Source of the DNA: an uncultured Cellvibrio sp. | GTDB taxonomy: Bacteria; Pseudomonadota; Gammaproteobacteria; Pseudomonadales; Cellvibrionaceae | Assembly (NCBI GenBank): GCA_946480695.1 | Contig: CAMLKG010000017.1 | Location: 1-64,000, forward strand | Direction of reading: 5' to 3' | DNA: 64,000 nucleotides | Shown: positions 58,844 to 64,000 of the stretch, one piece after another | Layout: each line of letters begins with the position of its first letter | Position numbering within the stretch: the first letter of the stretch is position 1 | The notes under the pieces: model-generated | Told to the model about the DNA's origin: nothing | Database searches by the model: none | What the model saw: the letters and a program-made list of their open reading frames with translations, nothing else | Position numbers and translations under genes: made by a program

Positions 58844-60580
58844 ATGCCTTTAGTCATTAACACCAATGTCGCTTCCTTGAATTCACAGCGTCAATTGATG
58901 AACTCGGGAAACGCGCTTGATAAAGCAACTGAGCGTTTGTCCTCTGGCCAACGCGTTAACTCTGCCAAAGACGACGCCGCTGGTTTGGCGATTTCCAACC
59001 GTATGACCTCCCAAATCCGCGGATTGGACCAGGCTATCCGTAACGCGAATGATGGTGTGTCGCTCGTTCAAACAGCGGAAGGTGCTTTGCAAGAAGTTAC
59101 CAATATGCTGCAACGCATTCGCGAACTTTCCATCCAGTCGGCAAACGGTATTTATAGTGATACCGACCGTAAAACCCTGGATGCGGAAGTGCAGCAGCTC
59201 AAAAAAGAAATGGATCGCATTTCTGAAACCACCTCGTTCAATGGTCAGAAATTGCTGGATGGCACTTTAGGTAAAACTTTCCTGCAAGTAGGCTCGCAAG
59301 CTAACGAAACCATGGATGTCAGCATAGGGTCCTTCAGTACCTATGCAATGGGCGGTTCATCAGGCGATATTGTTGGCGAACCTGTAGCCACCGGTTTGGC
59401 GGCCCTCAACGCCCTGCTGGCGGGAGACTTGAGTATCAATGGCACAGCCATTAAGCCAATCGCGCCCGCTGCCACCACTTTAAATGAAGCATTGGCAAGT
59501 ATTAATGCTGACCTGGAAGGAAAGGGAGCGGAAGTAGCGTCGCTGGTGCAAGTAACAGCGAGTACCGCAGGCTCCGGTGTATTGCGCGCACCGACAGAAA
59601 CATTGGAACTTACACTGGTTGACGGCGATGGTTTGTCACAGACCTATACCATAACCGGCACCAATAGCATGAAGGAGCTGGTTGATAAAATTAATGCTGA
59701 AACAGCGATTGAAGCGAATGTCGATGCGGACGGAAAGTTAACATTGACCGCCCCGGGCTCGACATCAATTACTGTGGATGAAACGGCTACCTCCGGTAAC
59801 CCTAGCGGTTTGACTGATGCGACTACAAATTTCTCGATGGTATTTAATGACACCAGTGCAGAAATGTTGGGCGTTAAAATCGAACTGGGCGCAACAGGTG
59901 CAGCCGCCGCTCCCAGGGTATTGGCGTTAGGTGTAGACGTTAATGATGCAAACGGCAACCTGGTAGGCAGTGATGCTACCGCCACCAGCGGCATGGTTGC
60001 AGAAGGCGATTTAATTATTAACGATGTTCCGATCGGGAAAATTACCGCCGGTGCGACTGTCGCGGATACCGCTGCGGAAGCCATTCGGGTAATTAACCTC
60101 TCATCCGACGCGACTGGCGTGGTTGCATTTGCCAATGGGGCCGCGGGAATTGCGTTGCGTGCTGCCAACGGCGAAGAGATTGCCATTAAGTATGGTGACA
60201 CGGCGGTAGCTGCCGATATAGTCGGTATCACCGGCTTAAAAGAGCGTAACGATACAGCGGGTGTGGGCAGTGTAGCGAGTATAAAAATCGATACCTACGA
60301 CGGGGCACAACGCGCTATCAGTATTGTCGATAAAGCCCTGGAACAGGTGAATGCTACCCGTGCAGATTTGGGTGCGGTCAACAACCGTTTGGACTTCACC
60401 ATGTCCAACCTGGCGAACGTATCGGAAAAAACTTCTGCATCACGCTCCCGGATTATTGATGCAGACTTTGCCGCGGAAACCGCAGCACTGAGCAGGGCGC
60501 AAGTCTTGCAGCAGGCCGCCCAGGCAATGCTGGCACAATCGAATGCGCGGCCTGAACAGGTATTGCAGTTACTGAGATAA
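58844..60580 (+). CDS. Flagellin 2, enlarged (578 aa)
   Basis: A second flagellin with almost the same D0/D1 ends as flagellin 1 ([35 protein letters not shown]; end [22 protein letters not shown]). The variable middle (about 170-470) differs clearly, though it again has Flagellin_IN-like units ([23 protein letters not shown] and [14 protein letters not shown] ... [19 protein letters not shown]). It is transcribed from a sigma-54 site and has its own terminator. In multi-flagellin bacteria such a copy may form the base of the filament; here that is inference. Confidence 0.96.
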   Translation: MPLVINTNVASLNSQRQLMNSGNALDKATERLSSGQRVNSAKDDAAGLAISNRMTSQIRGLDQAIRNANDGVSLVQTAEGALQEVTNMLQRIRELSIQSANGIYSDTDRKTLDAEVQQLKKEMDRISETTSFNGQKLLDGTLGKTFLQVGSQANETMDVSIGSFSTYAMGGSSGDIVGEPVATGLAALNALLAGDLSINGTAIKPIAPAATTLNEALASINADLEGKGAEVASLVQVTASTAGSGVLRAPTETLELTLVDGDGLSQTYTITGTNSMKELVDKINAETAIEANVDADGKLTLTAPGSTSITVDETATSGNPSGLTDATTNFSMVFNDTSAEMLGVKIELGATGAAAAPRVLALGVDVNDANGNLVGSDATATSGMVAEGDLIINDVPIGKITAGATVADTAAEAIRVINLSSDATGVVAFANGAAGIALRAANGEEIAIKYGDTAVAADIVGITGLKERNDTAGVGSVASIKIDTYDGAQRAISIVDKALEQVNATRADLGAVNNRLDFTMSNLANVSEKTSASRSRIIDADFAAETAALSRAQVLQQAAQAMLAQSNARPEQVLQLLR

Positions 60581-60597
60581 TTAGACCGACCCCCTAG

Positions 60598-60625
60598 AAC
60601 CGCAGCATTTGCTGCGGTTTTTTTT
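60598..60625 (+). terminator. Rho-independent terminator of flagellin 2
   Basis: AACCGCAGC (60598-60606) pairs perfectly with GCTGCGGTT (60611-60619) across a 4-base loop, followed by eight T. It separates the flagellin from the sensor gene downstream. Confidence 0.93.
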
Positions 60626-60657
60626 GCCTTGTAAAAAGTTGTTGGAGGATGCGGTGA

Positions 60658-60684
60658 TAAAGATCGACTAGGCTTAATTAATAA
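60658..60684 (+). promoter_or_regulatory. Weak sigma-28-like promoter before the sensor gene
   Basis: TAAAGATC (60658-60665), 11 bases, then ATTAATAA (60677-60684). The -35 is good but the -10 shares only the final four bases with the consensus, so the call is tentative. Confidence 0.3.
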
Positions 60685-60689
60685 CAAAT

Positions 60690-60736
60690 TGCCGGGCCCA
60701 TTCCATGTCGGTTCTATTCCTTGTCGGTTCCATTCC
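60690..60736 (+). repeat. Three tandem 16-bp repeats abutting the start codon
   Basis: Units at 60690-60704, 60706-60720 and 60722-60736 follow the pattern TGYCGGKYCYATTCC, with one base between units. The second and third differ by one base; the first has three further differences. The last base of unit three is directly followed by the ATG at 60737, so no normal Shine-Dalgarno sequence precedes the start. Confidence 0.75.
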
Positions 60737-63385
60737 ATGATTAACCCAAAGCGTTCATCACAGTTCCTGGTGTGCTGGCGCATTGCCTTATTGGTCCTGG
60801 CTTATCTGGTGTCCGGGAAGTTATCGTTGTTATTAGCGATTCCCCCTGGCTTTGTATCGGGGATTTTCCTACCCCTGGGAATTTCCCTCGGCGCGGTATT
60901 GATTTGGGGGACGCCCATGCTGTGGGGCGTTTTCCTGGGGTCGTTTTTGCTCAACATTCAAGTCTCGGCGGATGCCAGCCAGGATGTATCCGTGAATGTG
61001 ATTTTGGTGGCGGTACAAATCGCGGCTGGCAGTTCATTGGCGAGTTTCGCCGGAGCCTTATTAATTCGTCACTATGTCGGGTTTCCGGATAAATTAACGG
61101 ATGAGCGCAAGATTTTTGCATTTTTTGTGTTGGGCGGCCCCGTCGCAACCAGCCTGAGCGCGAGTTGCGGTGCACTGGCGCTTTATTTCAACGGTGTTAT
61201 CCATTTTAAACAAATGTTATTCACCTGGTGGACCTGGTGGATCGGTGATGCCATCGGTGTGCTGATCGCCACACCGCTGATGTGCATATTCTTTATTAAG
61301 CCGCGTCATTTCTGGCGCAATCGGTTTTATACCGTCGGGGTTCCCATTATTGTTAGCAGCCTCGCGGTGGTTTCCATCTTTGTACTCGCCAGTAATAACG
61401 AGCAAAAAAAAATGGAAGCGGACTTTAAACAACAGGCCGAGGTCATTACCCGTTCGGTTGAATCCCGCCTTTCAACCCTCGGATACAGTTTGGCGACCTT
61501 GCGCGGTTTATTTATTGCTTCTGATCGCGTTACTCGCGATGAATTCTCGGCTTATATCCAGCATGTTATTCCCGGTATAAAAGGCGTGGCCGGTTTTGCC
61601 TGGAACCCATATATCCAGCATGAACAACGCGCTGACTTTGAGCGCGATATGCAAGCCCAAGGCTATGAAAATTTTTACATTAAAGAGAAAGATCCCGAAG
61701 GCAAATATGAGGTTGCAAGTCAGCGTGCGGATTACACGGTTATCAGTTTTATCGAACCTATTGCGGAAAACCGGATACTTGTGGGCCTCAATGTCGGGGT
61801 AGACCCGATCCGCTCACCCGTTCTGGAGCGCGCGCGGGATACGGGGGCCATCGCCATGACGAAACCTTTACCGCTGTTGCAACATGTGACTTTCCGGCGT
61901 GGGGTTATCGTTTATTATCCGGTGTATACGCGTGCGCATAATTTATCCACCGCCGCGGAGCGCCAGCAAAGCCTGGCGGGGTATGTGACCGCTATAGTCG
62001 GTTTGGATGATTTGATTCCTACCGCCCTCAATACATTTTCGAAGAAGGATTTCGAGGTACAAATTCTCGATATCACCGATAGCGCGGAACCGTTAATCTT
62101 TTATTCAAACCTGTCCGGCCAGGTGTCCACTTATGCAAAGGCCCTGGGTGTGACCCATGAGCTTTCGTTTGGTGGCCGGCGCTTGGCGGTAAATATTATT
62201 CCTAGCGAAATTTTCCTCGCGGAAAATCGCAGCTTGCAATCCTGGTTCGTATTGGCTGGTGGTTTATTGTTTTGCAGTTTCCTCGGGGGATTTTTATTGC
62301 TGGTTACCGGCCGTACCCAGCATGTGCGCGACCTGGTTGAACAGCGAACCAAGGAACTGGCGGCGGTTCTTGAACATGCGGTTGAATCCATCCTGGTGGT
62401 CGATGAACAGGGCAAGGTTATCAAGGCCAACCCGGCGGCGATGCAATTATTTGGCTACGCATTCGATTCGTTGCATTCGATTGATTTTGGAAGACTGGTT
62501 CCATCATTGCGCGCACTGTTCCTTCCGGATGGTGAAAACCTGAAAACCATCAATTGGCGGGAGGGCATAGGTATTCGCAGTGATGGCCGTGAGTTACCGA
62601 TTGAGTTGAGCTTAAGCCCGGTGGAACTACAGGAGCGCAAATTTTTTACCGTCATCGTTCACGATGCCACCGCCAAGCGAAAAGTGGATCGTTTGAAAAA
62701 TGAATTCATTTCCACCATCAGCCAAGAGCTTCGCACCCCATTAACCGCCATCAAAGGCGCATTGGATATCGCGTTAAGCGGCGGCCTGGGTGAAGTGGAG
62801 GAGCGCCTGAAGGATACCTTAATCATTGCCAACAATAATGTGGATCGCCTGGCCCGGCTGGTAAACGATATCCTGGATATCGATAAGCTGGAGTTTTCCA
62901 ACATGCAATTAAGTACCCAGCCCACCCGGGTCTATCCTTTACTGCAACAATCCGTGGAGCAAAACCAGGATTATGCGGCAGGTTATGGTGTCCGGCTACT
63001 GTTGGAAAACATTGGCGAGGATGTGAAGTCACTGTGTGCAAATCTGGATATTGATCGTTTCTTCCAGGTCATGGCCAACCTCCTATCCAACGCCATTAAA
63101 TATTCCCATTTGGGTGGTGTGGTCAAAGTCACCATGGAGCCCGGTGAAACGGCATTAATTATTTCAGTGATTGATGAAGGCCAGGGAATTCCGGTGGAGT
63201 TCCGGCAGCGTATTTTTCGAAAGTTTGCCCAAACCGATTCGTCCGATCCCCGGCGACGAGATGGCACGGGCCTGGGTTTGAGCATTACCAAATCCATTGT
63301 GGAAAAACTGGGTGGTGTTATTGATTACCAATCGGTGGAAGGTGAGGGCAGCACTTTTTTCTTTACCCTGCCAATCATCAAATAA
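60737..63385 (+). CDS. MASE1-CHASE-PAS sensor with HisKA-HATPase lacking the phospho-acceptor His
   Basis: An 882-residue membrane sensor. Residues 10-205 form a MASE1 membrane module (FLPLGISLGAVLIWG, WWTWWIGDAIGVLIATPL). Residues about 208-430 form a periplasmic CHASE domain (AEVITRSVESRLSTLGYSLATLRGLF, IKGVAGFAWNPYI). Another helix lies near 500; PAS follows at 535-650. The HisKA H-box reads TISQELRTPLTAI: residue 663 is Gln (CAA, 62723-62725) where kinases have His. The ATP-binding domain is intact (MANLLSNAIKYS, DEGQGIP, GTGLGL). A TTG at 60689 is in frame, but ATG 60737 is preferred. It sits between flagellin 2 and fliD. Output unknown. Confidence 0.9.
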   Translation: MINPKRSSQFLVCWRIALLVLAYLVSGKLSLLLAIPPGFVSGIFLPLGISLGAVLIWGTPMLWGVFLGSFLLNIQVSADASQDVSVNVILVAVQIAAGSSLASFAGALLIRHYVGFPDKLTDERKIFAFFVLGGPVATSLSASCGALALYFNGVIHFKQMLFTWWTWWIGDAIGVLIATPLMCIFFIKPRHFWRNRFYTVGVPIIVSSLAVVSIFVLASNNEQKKMEADFKQQAEVITRSVESRLSTLGYSLATLRGLFIASDRVTRDEFSAYIQHVIPGIKGVAGFAWNPYIQHEQRADFERDMQAQGYENFYIKEKDPEGKYEVASQRADYTVISFIEPIAENRILVGLNVGVDPIRSPVLERARDTGAIAMTKPLPLLQHVTFRRGVIVYYPVYTRAHNLSTAAERQQSLAGYVTAIVGLDDLIPTALNTFSKKDFEVQILDITDSAEPLIFYSNLSGQVSTYAKALGVTHELSFGGRRLAVNIIPSEIFLAENRSLQSWFVLAGGLLFCSFLGGFLLLVTGRTQHVRDLVEQRTKELAAVLEHAVESILVVDEQGKVIKANPAAMQLFGYAFDSLHSIDFGRLVPSLRALFLPDGENLKTINWREGIGIRSDGRELPIELSLSPVELQERKFFTVIVHDATAKRKVDRLKNEFISTISQELRTPLTAIKGALDIALSGGLGEVEERLKDTLIIANNNVDRLARLVNDILDIDKLEFSNMQLSTQPTRVYPLLQQSVEQNQDYAAGYGVRLLLENIGEDVKSLCANLDIDRFFQVMANLLSNAIKYSHLGGVVKVTMEPGETALIISVIDEGQGIPVEFRQRIFRKFAQTDSSDPRRRDGTGLGLSITKSIVEKLGGVIDYQSVEGEGSTFFFTLPIIK

Positions 63386-63390
63386 CCTAT

Positions 63391-63430
63391 CCACAGGGCC
63401 TTCACAAAAAGCCAAATACTGTGGCCTTTT
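63391..63430 (+). terminator. Possible terminator after the sensor gene
   Basis: CCACAG (63391-63396) can pair with CTGTGG (63419-63424) across a long loop, followed by CCTTTT. The stem is short, so confidence is limited. Confidence 0.35.
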
Positions 63431-63513
63431 ATGAGTGCTTTTTATCCGATTGGCCCGGTTTGTGCTGAAGCCCCTGTAACGAAATTTTTTTTAATGAAAG
63501 CGGCAAAACCGGC

Positions 63514-63540
63514 TAAAGTTTACCCACGGGTTGCCGCTAA
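63514..63540 (+). promoter_or_regulatory. Sigma-28 promoter of fliD
   Basis: TAAAGTTT (63514-63521, perfect -35), 11 bases, then GCCGCTAA (63533-63540, one mismatch). It lies about 40 bases before the fliD start. Confidence 0.88.
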
Positions 63541-63578
63541 CCATGGGTAGGCGGTAAATCTATGGTGTGGAGGTATAC

Positions 63579-64000
63579 ATGGTGAGCGGTACATCAAGTA
63601 CGACCAATAGCAATGCGGCGACAGGCTCCAGCATTATCAGTGCGTTAGGAACCGGTTCGGGCATTGATACCAATAAGTTGGCTGACCAACTCACCGAAGC
63701 CAGCAAACAGGTCCAGGCCGCCCGGCTAACCACCAGGAAGACCCTGTTAGAAACCCAAATCTCTGATTACGGGCTGTTGCGCAGCTCTTTGTCAAAGCTG
63801 GAAGCCGCCGCTGCCGCATTAGGCAGCGCTGATACGTTTAATGCCAAATCCTTGTCGATTCCTGACACTAAATTACTCAGTATCACCAAGCTGGATGCCA
63901 AAGCTGCCGCCGGTGGCTATCAATTAAAGGTAGAGCAGGTTGCCCAATCGCAATCATTAAGCTCCGGCACCTTTACTTCCATGACCGACCCTATTGGGAA
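63579..64000 (+). CDS. fliD: Flagellar filament cap FliD (N-terminal part)
   Basis: FliD caps the filament and helps flagellin fold and insert. The frame starts at ATG 63579 after a strong GGAGG site and stays open to the end of the window (about 140 codons). The N-terminus shows SIISALGTGSGIDTNKLADQL and ISDYGLLRSSLSKLEAAAAAL, then LSITKLDAAAAGGYQLKVEQVAQSQSL, the FliD/HAP2 pattern. A sigma-28 promoter lies directly upstream. fliS and a fliT might follow beyond the right edge. Confidence 0.93.
   Translation, partial: MVSGTSSTTNSNAATGSSIISALGTGSGIDTNKLADQLTEASKQVQAARLTTRKTLLETQISDYGLLRSSLSKLEAAAAALGSADTFNAKSLSIPDTKLLSITKLDAKAAAGGYQLKVEQVAQSQSLSSGTFTSMTDPIG

Overview
The window looks like a chromosomal segment of a free-living, polarly flagellated gammaproteobacterium. 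Base composition is close to balanced. The best guess is a Cellvibrio-like member of the Cellvibrionales. This rests on the queA-tgt-secD-secF block, on a flagellar cluster ordered as in Pseudomonas relatives (flgA/flgM/flgN divergent from cheV-cheR-flgBCDEFGHIJKL, then flagellins, flaG and fliD), on paired sigma-54 and sigma-28 promoters, and on a lipoprotein trehalase. The taxon is an inference, not a proof.

Layout. 1-2 kb: the end of lptG, then a class III cyclase-FHA gene with an RDD membrane gene. 2.2-3.9 kb: a small accessory patch beside tRNA-Leu(CAA), holding an AHH-type nuclease-like protein, an Imm11-like partner and gene debris. 4.2-9.7 kb: queA, tgt, secD and secF, with no yajC between tgt and secD. 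9.8-17.4 kb: a PAS-PAS hybrid histidine kinase, an RND efflux operon with its TetR regulator and a likely operator, and an Lrp-family regulator. 17.7-30 kb: housekeeping genes (adk, tsaB, M18 aminopeptidase, trpS, bioA, ttcA, ald) mixed with signalling genes (a CNB-rhodanese protein, an Aer-like chemoreceptor, a PilZ protein) and an orphan phage-like gene. 30-37.4 kb: a PAS-GGDEF-EAL protein, rsmE, two small unknown genes, trehalase, exonuclease III and tRNA-Arg(CCU). 37.4-64 kb: the flagellar block, running off the right edge inside fliD.

The flagellar block can be read as a regulatory cascade. Sigma-54-type promoters precede flgB, flgF, the second flagellin and possibly flgL. Sigma-28-type promoters precede flgM, cheV, the first flagellin and fliD. 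FlgM is therefore probably made under the sigma factor that it inhibits. FlgE, FlgK, FlgL and both flagellins are much longer than in model species, and some of the extra segments resemble one another.

The most unusual items are these. A MASE1-CHASE-PAS histidine-kinase-like gene lies between the second flagellin and fliD; its H-box histidine is glutamine, and its start codon abuts three 16-bp tandem repeats. The filament and hook proteins are expanded with related inserts. The AHH/immunity pair sits beside a tRNA gene. The cyclase has a substituted catalytic arginine. Most of the rest is ordinary core genome.
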